From Halomicrobium salinisoli (GTDB taxonomy: Archaea; Halobacteriota; Halobacteria; Halobacteriales; Haloarculaceae), in assembly GCF_020405185.1 (NCBI RefSeq), contig NZ_CP084463.1, positions 1,612,001 through 1,676,000 on the forward strand: a stretch of DNA of 64,000 nucleotides, given 5' to 3'. The notes under the pieces were generated by a model, which worked only from the letters and a program-made list of their open reading frames with translations, did not search any database and had not been told where the DNA came from. A program made the position numbers and the translations under genes. Position 1 is the first letter of the stretch, and the number at the start of each line of letters is the position of its first letter. Of this stretch, positions 7,426 to 15,389 are shown in pieces.

Positions 7426-8154
7426 ATGAGACTGCTCGTCGTCGGTGCGGGGGCGATGGGACGGTGGTTCGCGGAGGCCGCGGCGGGCGAGGGGGACGAA
7501 GTGGCGTTCGCCGACGCCGATCCGGACGCGGCCAGGGCGGCCGCCGAGGCCGTCGGCGGCCGCGCCGTCGACGCGCCGGACGAGGGGTCTTTCGACCTCG
7601 TCTGCGTCGCCGTCCCGCTCCCGGCCGCGGCCGACGTGATCGCCGAGTACGCGGACGTCGCGGCGCGGGCGATCTGCGACGTGACGGGGAGCATGCACGA
7701 CCCCGTCGGGGCCATGCGCGAGCACTGCCCCGACTGCGAGCGGGCGAGCCTCCACCCGCTGTTCGCCCCGGAGAACGCGCCGGGTGCGGTCGCCGCCGTC
7801 GTCGACGAGTCCGGCCCGCTCACCGAGACCGTCCGGGAGCGACTCGACGACCGGGGCAACGAGGTGTTCGACACCACGCCCGCCGAGCACGACGAGGCGA
7901 TGGAGACGGTACAGGCGCGCGCCCACGCGGCCGTCCTCGCGTTCGCGATGGCCGCCGAGGAGGTGCCCGACGCGTTCCACACGCCCATCTCCGAGGGCCT
8001 GTTCGACCTCGTCGAGGGGGTGACCGGCGGCGAGGCCCGCGTCTACGCGGACATCCAGGCCGCCTTCGACGGTGCCGACGACGTGGCCGACGCCGCCCGG
8101 CGCATCGCCGACGCCGACCAGGAGGCCTTCGCGGAGCTCTACGAACAACTATGA
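7426..8154 (+). CDS. tyrA: Prephenate dehydrogenase (TyrA-type)
   Basis: 242 residues. An NAD(P)-dependent dehydrogenase of the prephenate dehydrogenase/6-phosphogluconate-like fold: the Rossmann start LLVVGAGAMGRWFAEAAA, a VCVAVPLPAAADVIAEYADV segment, CDVTGSMHDPVGAMREHCP, and SLHPLFAPENAP, which matches the H-P-x-F-G/A-P active-site phrase of TyrA. The C-terminal helical half (AVLAFAMAAEEVPDAFHTPISEGLFDLV) is the dimer domain. The usual role is tyrosine synthesis from prephenate. No ACT or chorismate mutase domain is fused; a chorismate mutase gene lies at 31029. A TATA-like CTTTTGAG about 27 bases upstream fits a short or absent leader. Ends 19 bases before the Rsm22-like gene. Confidence 0.82.
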   Translation: MRLLVVGAGAMGRWFAEAAAGEGDEVAFADADPDAARAAAEAVGGRAVDAPDEGSFDLVCVAVPLPAAADVIAEYADVAARAICDVTGSMHDPVGAMREHCPDCERASLHPLFAPENAPGAVAAVVDESGPLTETVRERLDDRGNEVFDTTPAEHDEAMETVQARAHAAVLAFAMAAEEVPDAFHTPISEGLFDLVEGVTGGEARVYADIQAAFDGADDVADAARRIADADQEAFAELYEQL

Positions 8155-8173
8155 ACGCTGCCACCCACGACCG

Positions 8174-9634
8174 ATGAACCCGGAGACCCGCGAGCGGATC
8201 AGGGACAACGCGAAGTACCTCCGCCAGGTCCGACCGATCGACCCCGAGGAGATCTACGAGTACGTCGAGGGCGAGCCCCACCCCGCGGTGGTGCGGCAGG
8301 TGCTCCGCGAGGAGGCGCCCGACCTCGGCCTGATCGAGCGGGAGGACGGCACCTTCGCCCCCGTGGCGGAGGGGCCGCTCTCGATTACCTTCGACGGCGT
8401 CGAGGCCCTTCCGGACGCCCACGCCCGGCGGCTGGAGGACCTCCTCGTCGAGGAGTTCGGCGCCGGCTGGCCCGAGGGCGAGAGCGGCGACCGCCTCCGC
8501 GAGCGCATCCGCGCCGTCAAGGAGCGATACCTCAACCAGCAGTCCGTCGACTACGACGACCTGACGGCGCTGGCCTACGCGGTCTACCACCTCCCGGACT
8601 ACTACGCCGCGACGCAGTACGTCCTCGCAGACCTGGCCGCCGACGGCCTCCTGCCGACCCACCTCCGGGTGCTGGACGTCGGCGCGGGCGTCGGCGGCCC
8701 CGCGCTGGGGCTGATCGACCTCCTGCCCGACGACGCGCTGGTCGAGTACGAGGCCGTCGAACCCGGCGCCGGCGCGGACGTCCTCGAGGAGATGCTCGAC
8801 GAGACCGGTTCGAACGTCCACGCGACGGTCCACCACGAGGCGATCGAGGAGTTCGAGCCGGACAGCGGCGACGGTGACGGCGGCGACGACGACGAGTACG
8901 ACCTGATCCTGTTCGCGAACGTCCTGAGCGAACTCGACGGCCCCGAAGCGGTCCTCCGCGAGTCGCTGGACTGGCTCGCCGAGGACGGTAGCGTCGTCGC
9001 GCTCGCGCCCGCGGACCGCAACACCGCGACGGGCCTCCGCGAGGTCGAGCGCGCCGTCGCCGACCGCGGACCCGCGACCGTCTACTCGCCGACCGTCCGA
9101 CTGTGGCCCGGCGAGAGTCCCGACAGCGAGTCGTGGTCGTTCGACGTCAAGCCCGACCTCGACGTGCCGGGGTTCCAGCGCCGCCTGGACGAGGCCGCCG
9201 CTGAATCGGACCACGAGGGCGACCGAGGGGAGGCCTCGGGCGGCGAGTTCGTCAACGTCGACGTCCAGTACGCCTACTCCGTGCTGCGGACGGACGGCCG
9301 GACCGGCATCGCCGCCCGCGGCGACCGCTCCAGGGTAGCGAAGATGGCCGACGCCGAGGAGTTCGTGACCGACCGCGTCGACCTCATGGCGGTCAAACTG
9401 AGCCACGACCTCGCCGACGGCGGCAACCCGCTCTTCCTGATCGGCGACGGCAGCCAGGACGAGGACTTCTTCGCCGTCCTCACCGAGGAGGACGTCCTCA
9501 ACGCCGACCTCCGGCGAGCCGACTACGGCGAACTTCTCTCCTTCGAGAACGTCCTCGTGCTGTGGAACGACGACGAGGGCGCCTACAACGTGGTCGTCGA
9601 CGACGAGGCCGTCGTCGACCGGGTGCCGCCGTAG
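8174..9634 (+). CDS. Rsm22-like methyltransferase-fold protein (small ribosomal subunit associated)
   Basis: 486 residues. An Rsm22/METTL17-related protein, a family tied to small-subunit rRNA modification or assembly. The N-terminal third is helical (YLRQVRPIDPEEIYEYVEGEPHPAVVRQVLREE), followed by AVYHLPDYYAATQYVLADLAADGLLPTHLRVLDVGAGVGGPALGLIDLL, where VLDVGAGVGGPAL is the SAM-binding glycine motif, and DLILFANVLSEL is motif IV-like. The family usually carries a cysteine cluster that holds 4Fe-4S in mitochondrial homologues; this protein has no cysteine at all. An Asp/Gly-rich insert (SGDGDGGDDDEYD) is halophile-type. The ATG at 8174 is 19 bases after tyrA, so they are probably co-transcribed. 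Whether it methylates anything is not clear. Confidence 0.78.
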   Translation: MNPETRERIRDNAKYLRQVRPIDPEEIYEYVEGEPHPAVVRQVLREEAPDLGLIEREDGTFAPVAEGPLSITFDGVEALPDAHARRLEDLLVEEFGAGWPEGESGDRLRERIRAVKERYLNQQSVDYDDLTALAYAVYHLPDYYAATQYVLADLAADGLLPTHLRVLDVGAGVGGPALGLIDLLPDDALVEYEAVEPGAGADVLEEMLDETGSNVHATVHHEAIEEFEPDSGDGDGGDDDEYDLILFANVLSELDGPEAVLRESLDWLAEDGSVVALAPADRNTATGLREVERAVADRGPATVYSPTVRLWPGESPDSESWSFDVKPDLDVPGFQRRLDEAAAESDHEGDRGEASGGEFVNVDVQYAYSVLRTDGRTGIAARGDRSRVAKMADAEEFVTDRVDLMAVKLSHDLADGGNPLFLIGDGSQDEDFFAVLTEEDVLNADLRRADYGELLSFENVLVLWNDDEGAYNVVVDDEAVVDRVPP

Positions 9635-9656
9635 GGACGCCCGCCTCGGCGGTGCG

Positions 9657-9662
9657 TTTTTT
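9657..9662 (+). promoter_or_regulatory. T-run after the Rsm22-like gene, also in TATA position for surE
   Basis: Six T within GTGCGTTTTTTGCAC, about 22 bases after the Rsm22-like stop and 24-29 bases before the surE ATG. It could serve as a T-rich terminator, as the surE core promoter, or both. Confidence 0.4.
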
Positions 9663-9685
9663 GCACAGAGGGACCCAGACCCGCC

Positions 9686-10477
9686 ATGGACGAGGAGCCG
9701 GTCATATTGTTGACCAACGACGACGGCATCGAGAGCGTCGGCTTCCGGGCGCTCTACGACGCCCTCGAGGCGGTGGGCGACGTCACAGCGGTCGCGCCCA
9801 TGTCCGACCAGAGCGCGGTCGGGCGGGCCATCTCCAGCGAGGTGACCGTCAGGGAGTACGACCTGGGCTACGCCGTCGAGGGCACGCCGGCGGACTGCGT
9901 CGTGGCGGGCGTCGAGTCGCTGGTCCCCGACGTCGACCTCGTGGTGGCGGGGTGCAACCGCGGGGCCAACCTCGGCGCGTACGTCCTGGGGCGGTCGGGC
10001 ACCGTCAGCGCGGCGGTCGAGGCGACCTTCTTCGACGTGCCGGCCATCGCCGTCTCGATGTACATCCCGGTCCGGGAGGACGCGGCCTTCGCGGAGGTGG
10101 AGGCCGACTACGAGAGCTATTCTGAGGCGACCGACGCCGCCAGCTACCTGGCGGGGAACGCGCTGGAGGCGGGCGTCTTCGACCGCTGCGACTACCTCAA
10201 CGTCAACGCGCCCGTCGCTGACTGGGGGCCCGCGGAGATGGTCGTCACGGAGCCCTCCCGCGTCTACCAGATGGGCGCGGAGCGCGAGGGCGAGACGGTG
10301 ACGCTGCACGACCGGATCTGGGAGCGGATGGCGGAGGGGGACATCCCCGACCCGGAGGGCACCGACCGCCGCGCCGTCGTCGACGGCAAGGTCAGCGTCT
10401 CGCCGCTGACGGCGCCCCACTCCTGCCGGCACCACGACGCGCTGGACGACCTCGCGGACGGCTACGGGGCGGACTGA
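9686..10477 (+). CDS. surE: 5'/3'-nucleotidase SurE
   Basis: 263 residues. A metal-dependent nucleoside 5'-monophosphate phosphatase. The SurE hallmarks are in order: ILLTNDDGIES near the N-terminus (the metal-binding Asp pair), VAPMSDQSAVGRAISS, GTPADCVVAGVESL, VVAGCNRGANLGAYVLGRSGTVSAAVEA (the metal-binding Asn and the phosphate-binding turn), and AIAVSMY. The length is typical. The C-terminus ends in a short acidic tail after LTAPHSCRHHDALDDL. Cytoplasmic, with a probable role in nucleotide salvage or stress. It is followed by an EamA transporter 86 bases on, with its own TATA-like region, so co-transcription is uncertain. Confidence 0.93.
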   Translation: MDEEPVILLTNDDGIESVGFRALYDALEAVGDVTAVAPMSDQSAVGRAISSEVTVREYDLGYAVEGTPADCVVAGVESLVPDVDLVVAGCNRGANLGAYVLGRSGTVSAAVEATFFDVPAIAVSMYIPVREDAAFAEVEADYESYSEATDAASYLAGNALEAGVFDRCDYLNVNAPVADWGPAEMVVTEPSRVYQMGAEREGETVTLHDRIWERMAEGDIPDPEGTDRRAVVDGKVSVSPLTAPHSCRHHDALDDLADGYGAD

Positions 10478-10563
10478 CGAGCGAAGTCGAGTACCCGGCG
10501 ATCTGACAGGAGACGACCGGTATCGGACCGGTTAAGGGCCGGAGGCGGCGACGATACGTCCCG

Positions 10564-11466
10564 ATGCGATTCAGGAACGCCGTTCTCTTCGTCGCGCTGG
10601 CGGCCGTCTGGGGCAGCGCGTTCACGGCGATCAAGGCCGGCCTCGACTTTTTCCCGCCGGTGCTGTTCGCCGCGCTGCGCTACGACGTCGCCGGCGTCCT
10701 GATGTTCGGCTACGCGATCTACGCCACGGACCGCTGGCGACCGCGGACCCGCGCGGAGTGGTACGAGGTGGCCGTCGGCGGCTCGCTGCTGATCGCCGCC
10801 TACCACGCGCTGCTGTTCGTCGGCGAGCAGGGGACCACCAGCGCCGCGGCCGCCATCGTCGTCAGCCTCTCGCCGGTGCTGACGACGGGGTTCGCCCGCG
10901 CCTTCCTCCCGGACGAGCGGCTGACGCCGGTGGGACTCGTCGGCCTCCTGGTCGGGTTCGTCGGCGTCGCCGTGCTGAGCCAGCCCGATCCGAACGACCT
11001 GCTCGACGCGCGGACCGTCTCGCTCGGCCTCGTCTTCCTCGCGGCGGCGGCCTTCGCGCTGGGCAGCGTCCTCACCCGGCGGGTCGAGACCGCCCTGCCC
11101 ATCGAGACGATGGAGGCGTGGTCGATGCTCGTCGGCGCCGGCCTGATGCACCTGCTGAGCCTCGGCCTCGCCGAGTCAGTCGTCGACGTCGAGTGGACGA
11201 CCGACGCCCTCCTGGCGCTGGGCTATCTGGCCGTCGTCGCCAGCGCCGCCGGCTTCCTGGTCTACTTCGACCTGCTGGAGCGCCTCGGCCCCATCGAGAT
11301 CAACCTCGTCTCCTACGCGGCGCCGGTCGCGGCGGCCGCGACCGGCCTCGTCTTCCTCGGGGAGCGACCGACCCCGCTGACCGCCGTCGGGTTCGCGCTG
11401 ATCCTCGCCGGGTTCGTCCTCGTGAAGCGCGCGGCGATCCGCGAGGCGCTGGTCGGCCGCCGCTGA
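10564..11466 (+). CDS. EamA/DMT family transporter
   Basis: 300 residues with ten predicted membrane helices in two EamA repeats: the first starts NAVLFVALAAVWGSAFTAIKAGLDFFPPVLFAALRYDVAGVLMFGYAIY, the second TVSLGLVFLAAAAFALGSVLTRR. The WGSAFTAIKAGL phrase at helix 1 and EQGTTSAAAAIVVSLSPVLTTGFARAFLPDERLTPVGLVGLLVGFVGVAVL are typical of drug/metabolite exporters. The substrate is unknown. The ATG at 10564 precedes helix 1 directly (MRFRNAV). It stands between surE and the small HMA-domain gene on the same strand. Confidence 0.87.
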   Translation: MRFRNAVLFVALAAVWGSAFTAIKAGLDFFPPVLFAALRYDVAGVLMFGYAIYATDRWRPRTRAEWYEVAVGGSLLIAAYHALLFVGEQGTTSAAAAIVVSLSPVLTTGFARAFLPDERLTPVGLVGLLVGFVGVAVLSQPDPNDLLDARTVSLGLVFLAAAAFALGSVLTRRVETALPIETMEAWSMLVGAGLMHLLSLGLAESVVDVEWTTDALLALGYLAVVASAAGFLVYFDLLERLGPIEINLVSYAAPVAAAATGLVFLGERPTPLTAVGFALILAGFVLVKRAAIREALVGRR

Positions 11467-11511
11467 CCGTTCGGCGCAAGGGTCATTCCCGTCGCCCTCC
11501 TACGCCCGCGC

Positions 11512-11721
11512 GTGACCCGAACCGAGACACTCGACGTGACTGGCATGTCATGCAACGGCTGCGAACAGAACGTCGTGAACGCCCTGGAGAGCACCGGCGG
11601 CGTCGAGAGCGCCGAGGCCGACCACGAGGCCGGCACGGTGGAGGTCGTCGTCGAAGAGGACGTCGACGACGCGACGCTGGCGGACGCCGTCGACCAGGCC
11701 GGCTACGAGGTCGTCGCCTGA
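11512..11721 (+). CDS. Heavy-metal-associated (HMA) domain protein, CopZ-like
   Basis: 69 residues from a GTG at 11512. A single ferredoxin-like HMA domain: LDVTGMSCNGCEQNVVNALESTGGVESAEADHEAGTVEVVVEEDVDDATLADAVDQAGYEVV contains the copper-binding GMSCNGC (M-x-C-x2-C) motif and the closing AGYEV. Such one-domain proteins are cytosolic copper chaperones that hand Cu(I) to P-type ATPases. No copper ATPase is in this window. It is convergent with the Gfo/Idh/MocA gene 19 bases away. Confidence 0.92.
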   Translation: MTRTETLDVTGMSCNGCEQNVVNALESTGGVESAEADHEAGTVEVVVEEDVDDATLADAVDQAGYEVVA

Positions 11722-11740
11722 GAGCGCGGGGCAGTCGCCG

Positions 11741-12817
11741 TCACCGCAGCGGCACGCACTCGTCGGTGTCGGCGGCGTCGTAGGCCGCCTTCACGACTCT
11801 GAGGTCTTCGTACCCTTCTCCGCCGTCAGTCTCGCAGCCGGTCCCGGCCAGCGCGCAGTGGGCGAAGTAGTCGAACTCCTCGCGGACCTCGTCGACCGAC
11901 TCGCCCGTGTACTGCGTGCGGGCGGCGCCGCGCTCGACGACGATCTCCTGAGCGACCGTCCCGCTGAACGGCTCGCGCACCAGAATCAGTCCCTCCGTCC
12001 CGAGGACCCGGAGGTAGTTGTCCCGCTGGGCGTTGAAACTGGCGTGACAGGACGCCGTCGCGCCGGAGGGGAACCGCAACAGCAACGCGGCGTGTTCGTC
12101 GACGCGGTCGAACAGCGGGTCGCTGGAGTGGGTCTGGGCCTGAACGGCCACCGGGTCGCTGTCCAGCAGGAAGCGGCTGGTGTTCAGCGGGTAGACCCCG
12201 AGGTCGATCAGCGCGCCGCCGCCGGCGACGTCGGGATCCAGGCGCCAGGAGTCGGGGCCGATGTCCTCGAGCAGTTTTGACGTGAACCCCGACTGGATAT
12301 GGATGGGGTCGCCGATGACGCCGTCGGCGACGACCTCTCGCATCCGCCGCAGCGCCGGTTCTGTCCGCAGGCGGTAGGCCGTCATCAGCACGACGCCGGC
12401 GTCCTCGCAGGCCTCGACCATCCGCTCGGCGGACGCCAGGTCCGCGGCGAGGGGCTTCTCGCAGAGGACGTGCTTGCCGAACCCGGCCGCGGCGACGGCG
12501 TACTCGTCGTGGTAGGCCGGCGGCGTGGCGACGTAGACGGCGTCGTACTCGTCGGTCGCCTCGCCGTCGGTGAACGACTCGTAGTCGAGGACCGTCGCCG
12601 TGTCGTACTCGTCGGCCAGCGACGCGGCCTTGTCCGGCGACCCGCTGACGAGGACGGACAGTTCGGTGAAGTCGCCGCTCCTGATCGCCGGGAGCGCGCG
12701 GTCCCGCGCGAACCCGCCGAGGCCGACGACCGCCATGCGGACGGTCCCCCCCTCGAGGGTCTGCCAGTCGCGGCGGGTGAACTCCTCCTGGAAGTAGCGG
12801 TCGACGTCGACCGTCAT
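11741..12817 (-). CDS. Gfo/Idh/MocA family oxidoreductase, D-xylose dehydrogenase-like
   Basis: 358 residues. An NAD(P)-dependent sugar dehydrogenase: the N-terminal Rossmann stretch VRMAVVGLGGFARDRALPAIRSGDF, the VYVATPPAYHDEYAVAAAGFGKHVLCEKPLA segment with the E-K-P signature and catalytic Lys, AYRLRTEPALRRMREVVADGVIGDPIHIQSGF, and GGGALIDLGVYPLNTSRFLL with the D-x3-Y/H C-terminal active-site helix. The start is the ATG at 12817, directly before DVDRYFQEEFTRRDW; the longer frame beyond is antisense to carbonic anhydrase. The closest haloarchaeal relatives I recall are annotated as D-xylose 1-dehydrogenase (Gfo6), but substrate is an inference. Divergent from carbonic anhydrase. Confidence 0.83.
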   Translation of the reverse strand: MTVDVDRYFQEEFTRRDWQTLEGGTVRMAVVGLGGFARDRALPAIRSGDFTELSVLVSGSPDKAASLADEYDTATVLDYESFTDGEATDEYDAVYVATPPAYHDEYAVAAAGFGKHVLCEKPLAADLASAERMVEACEDAGVVLMTAYRLRTEPALRRMREVVADGVIGDPIHIQSGFTSKLLEDIGPDSWRLDPDVAGGGALIDLGVYPLNTSRFLLDSDPVAVQAQTHSSDPLFDRVDEHAALLLRFPSGATASCHASFNAQRDNYLRVLGTEGLILVREPFSGTVAQEIVVERGAARTQYTGESVDEVREEFDYFAHCALAGTGCETDGGEGYEDLRVVKAAYDAADTDECVPLR

Positions 12818-12928
12818 GTAGCTACAGTTCGGACCGGGCGAAGTCGGGCTTTCCTCCCGGTTTGTTGCCCGGTGGCGGCCAGTTGCAGGGGGAACATGCA
12901 TGGGCCCCGGGCGAGAACACCTCGGGCC

Positions 12929-13609
12929 ATGGACGAGTCGTTCGTCGACCTGCTCGAGCGCAACGCCGACCACGCGCGGGCCTTCGGGGACCGGTTCGAC
13001 GAGGTGCAGGAGGCCCAGCACCCCGTCGCCGTCACCGTCTGCTGCTCGGACTCCCGGGTGCTGCAGGACAGCATCTGGAACAACGACGAGCCCGGACGCA
13101 TCTTCAGCAGCGGGAACATCGGCAACCGCGTCGTCCAGCGGACGACCGACGGCGAGGTCGTCTCCGGGGACGTCCTCTATCCGCTCCTCCACACGGGGAC
13201 GCAACTGGCGGTCGTCGTCGGGCACACGGGCTGTGGCGCCGTGACGGCGACCTACGACGGGCTGTCCGGCGACGCGTCCGACGCGCCGGGGATCGAGCAC
13301 TGCATCGACCTGCTGGGGTCGCACCTCGCGGCGGGGGTCGAGGCGCTCCCCGACGACCTGGACCGGCGCGAGGCGGTCAACCGACTCGTGGAGTACAACG
13401 TCGACCGGCAGGTCCAGTTCCTCCGGGAGAGCGACGACGTGCCCGACGCGGTCGACGTCGTCGGCGTCGTCTACGACTTCCAGGACGTCTACTCCGATCG
13501 CCGCGGCGAGGTGCAGGTGATCAACGTCGAGGGCGAGACCGACGTCGAGGCGCTGCGGGAGGCCCATCCCGAGGTCGCGGACCGGATCGATCGCCTCTGG
13601 GAGTACTGA
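12929..13609 (+). CDS. Beta-class carbonic anhydrase
   Basis: 226 residues. Reversible CO2 hydration in the cytoplasm with a zinc site of the beta class: VTVCCSDSRV gives the first Cys ligand with the Asp-Arg dyad, and VVVGHTGCGAVTA gives the His and second Cys ligands. GRIFSSGNIGNRV and the C-terminal VVGVVYDFQDVYSDRRGEVQVINVEG strands complete the fold. The start ATG at 12929 fits the family N-terminus (an helix ahead of the HPVAVTVCCSDS strand). Convergent with the FAD/Rieske-like oxidoreductase, whose stop lies 7 bases on. Confidence 0.93.
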   Translation: MDESFVDLLERNADHARAFGDRFDEVQEAQHPVAVTVCCSDSRVLQDSIWNNDEPGRIFSSGNIGNRVVQRTTDGEVVSGDVLYPLLHTGTQLAVVVGHTGCGAVTATYDGLSGDASDAPGIEHCIDLLGSHLAAGVEALPDDLDRREAVNRLVEYNVDRQVQFLRESDDVPDAVDVVGVVYDFQDVYSDRRGEVQVINVEGETDVEALREAHPEVADRIDRLWEY

Positions 13610-13615
13610 GACCGA

Positions 13616-15187
13616 CTAGCGAGCCTCCCGGGCCACCCGCTCGTCGCGGCGCGTGACGGCCAGGGGCACCCGCCCGAGCCCCTCCTGTGCGGGCCCGTCG
13701 ACGACCGACCCGTCGACGGTGAACCGCGAGCCGTCGCAGGGGCAGTCCCAGCTCTCGCCGGCGCCGTTCCAGACGAGCGTACAGCCGCCGTACGGACAGG
13801 TCCCCTCGACCGCGCGCCACGTGTCGACGTCCTCGCGGTAGAGGCCGAGCGTTCGCCCGTGGAGGTTCACGACCTGCCCCTCGCCGGGACGCAGATCCGG
13901 GGCCCGCTCCCCGCCGCTGAGGCTCCGCTTGCCCTTCGCGCGCTGTTTCAGCATGGTCCGGCCGGCCCCGGGGAGCCCCTTGAGCGCCGCCGTCGGGAGC
14001 CTGTTGGGGTCGTACAGCTCGGCCCAGGCGTTCTCGCGGCCGAGGATCAGGTCCCGCAGGAGGAGGCCGGCGACGGTCCCGTGGGTCGCCCCCCACCCGC
14101 CGAAGCCGGTCGCGACGTAGACGCCGTCCGCGAACGGGTCGATCGACCCGACGTAGGGAACCCGGTCGATGGTCTCGTAGTCCTGCACGGTCCACCGGTA
14201 GGTGACCGCCTCGACGGGGAACGTCTCCGTCGTCCACGACTCGATCTGCCGGGTGAGTGCCATCGTGTCCTCGCCGATGCCGGTCGGGTGCCGGTGCCCG
14301 TCGACGAGCAGCATCGGTCCCTCGCCGGTCGGGACCGGCCGGAACGAGTGGGTGTCCGGGCCGACGCTGACGTACATGTCCTCGGGGGGCTCGCCCTCGA
14401 CGTCCGCGGCGAGGACGTGCTCCTGGTGGGGGAGCATCCGCTTCGTGTACAGCGAGCGCCTGTAGAACGGGAAGTGGCTCGCGACGACCACGTCGTCGGC
14501 CCCGACGCGGCCGTCGCGGGTCCGGAGCACGTGGGGCGACCCCGTCTCGATGCCGGTGACCCGGCTGTGCTCGTAGACGCGGCCGCCCTCGCGCTCGAAG
14601 GTCTCCAGCAGCGCCAGCAGGTACTCCCGCGGGTGGAAGTGGGCCTGGTCAGCGTACCGGACGGCCGCGGCGGCGTCGACGGGCGCCGGCACGTCCTCGA
14701 CGTACGACGCGGCCAGGCCGAGGCGGCGGGCCGCGTCGGCCTCTCGCTGTATCGCCTCGCGTCTGTCCTCGGAGAGGGCGTACGCGTACGCCGCCGCGGG
14801 GGTGAACTCGCAGTCGATGCCCTCGCGGCGGACGCGCCGGGTCACCGCCTCCAGCGCGGTCCGGTTCGATTCGGCGTACAGGCGGGCCGTCCGCTCGCCG
14901 AAGGTGTCGATCAGGTACTGGTAGCGCAGGCCGTGGCCGACGGTCACCTTCGCCGTGGTGTGGCCGGTCGTCCCGCGCAGCACCTCGTCGGCCTCCAGCA
15001 GCGCGACGTCGCGACCCGCCTCCGCGAGGAACGCAGCCGTCGAGATTCCGGCGATGCCGCCGCCGACGACGGCCACGTCGGCCTCGATAGCGTCCGTCAG
15101 CCGGGGATACGACGGCTGGTCCGTCGAGTCGACCCAGTACGACATCGCGCGGTCGGGCAGCGGTGACCCGGACGTCTCGATCGCCAT
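13616..15187 (-). CDS. FAD-dependent oxidoreductase with C-terminal Rieske-like domain lacking both His ligands
   Basis: 523 residues. Residues about 35-370 are a DAO-type (glycine oxidase/DadA-like) flavoprotein: ADVAVVGGGIAGISTAAFLAEAGRDVALLEADEVLRGTTGHTTAKVT holds the GxGxxG FAD motif, and VYVATGFGGWGATHGTVAGLLLRDLILG is the closing FAD strand. The C-terminal part (about 440-515) has the Rieske frame, CPYGGC at 464-469 and CPCDGSRF at 482-489, but the two histidines that normally bind iron are Tyr466 and Asp485; the four cysteines remain. Similar FAD-Rieske fusions oxidise amines or amino acids with the cluster as electron exit; here the cluster may be altered or lost. A TATA-like AATACTTCTA 25-30 bases before the ATG suits a leaderless start. 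Divergent from the siderophore operon. Confidence 0.85.
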   Translation of the reverse strand: MAIETSGSPLPDRAMSYWVDSTDQPSYPRLTDAIEADVAVVGGGIAGISTAAFLAEAGRDVALLEADEVLRGTTGHTTAKVTVGHGLRYQYLIDTFGERTARLYAESNRTALEAVTRRVRREGIDCEFTPAAAYAYALSEDRREAIQREADAARRLGLAASYVEDVPAPVDAAAAVRYADQAHFHPREYLLALLETFEREGGRVYEHSRVTGIETGSPHVLRTRDGRVGADDVVVASHFPFYRRSLYTKRMLPHQEHVLAADVEGEPPEDMYVSVGPDTHSFRPVPTGEGPMLLVDGHRHPTGIGEDTMALTRQIESWTTETFPVEAVTYRWTVQDYETIDRVPYVGSIDPFADGVYVATGFGGWGATHGTVAGLLLRDLILGRENAWAELYDPNRLPTAALKGLPGAGRTMLKQRAKGKRSLSGGERAPDLRPGEGQVVNLHGRTLGLYREDVDTWRAVEGTCPYGGCTLVWNGAGESWDCPCDGSRFTVDGSVVDGPAQEGLGRVPLAVTRRDERVAREAR

Positions 15188-15288
15188 GGTCCCGCTTGGG
15201 GCGCCGGGTCATTAGAAGTATTGTGTGGGCAACATGTATCGAGCCGTCGTCGCCCGCAGTCCCGCTCCGGGCGGGTCAGCCTGTCGCG

Positions 15289-15296
15289 TTTATATC
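15289..15296 (+). promoter_or_regulatory. TATA-like box ahead of the siderophore operon
   Basis: TTTATATC lies in a GC-rich stretch. A start about 25 bases downstream would fall at or near the ATG of the first tiny reading frame (15317), upstream of both iron boxes. A weaker AT-rich segment at about 15354-15360 could serve a second start near 15390. Confidence 0.5.
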
Positions 15297-15316
15297 GCTC
15301 CAGGAGCGGAGGAACT

Positions 15317-15382
15317 ATGCCCACCCCATTCTTTAGGTTGTCCGAAAATCCGATAGCTTTACCAAGGTTTAGGCTAGCCTAA
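15317..15382 (+). CDS. Possible 21-codon leader ORF upstream of the siderophore operon
   Basis: ATG at 15317 to TAA at 15380-15382; the peptide begins MPTPFFRLSENP and ends PRFRLA. It starts about 25 bases after the TTTATATC box, as expected for a leaderless transcript. Both iron boxes lie inside it or at its end, and its stop codon is the TAA within the second box. It may simply be an accident of the control region. Confidence 0.25.
   Translation: MPTPFFRLSENPIALPRFRLA
15332..15347 (+). promoter_or_regulatory. Degenerate second iron box of the siderophore operon
   Basis: TTTAGGTTGTCCGAAA matches the perfect box at 15368 at 12 of 16 positions and keeps the TTTAGG half-site and CC-AAA on the other side. 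The centres of the two boxes are 36 bases apart. Confidence 0.5.
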
Positions 15383-15383
15383 A
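15368..15383 (+). promoter_or_regulatory. DtxR/IdeR-like iron box of the siderophore operon
   Basis: TTTAGGCTAGCCTAAA is a perfect 16-base palindrome of the DtxR/IdeR/SirR type. It ends 6 bases before the ATG at 15390 and precedes the rhbA-like gene by 77 bases. In haloarchaea such sites bind Idr/SirR-type repressors that switch off siderophore genes when iron is sufficient. Confidence 0.82.
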
Positions 15384-15389
15384 ACTCGT

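Noticed and set aside
7820..10435. 871-residue minus-strand reading frame
   Set aside because: Antisense to tyrA, the Rsm22-like gene and surE, all with clear motifs; Val/Leu/Arg-rich low-complexity translation.
15097..15324. 75-residue minus-strand frame upstream of the FAD/Rieske-like gene
   Set aside because: Overlaps that gene's start in another frame and has no domain; a TATA-like box fits the ATG at 15187 better.
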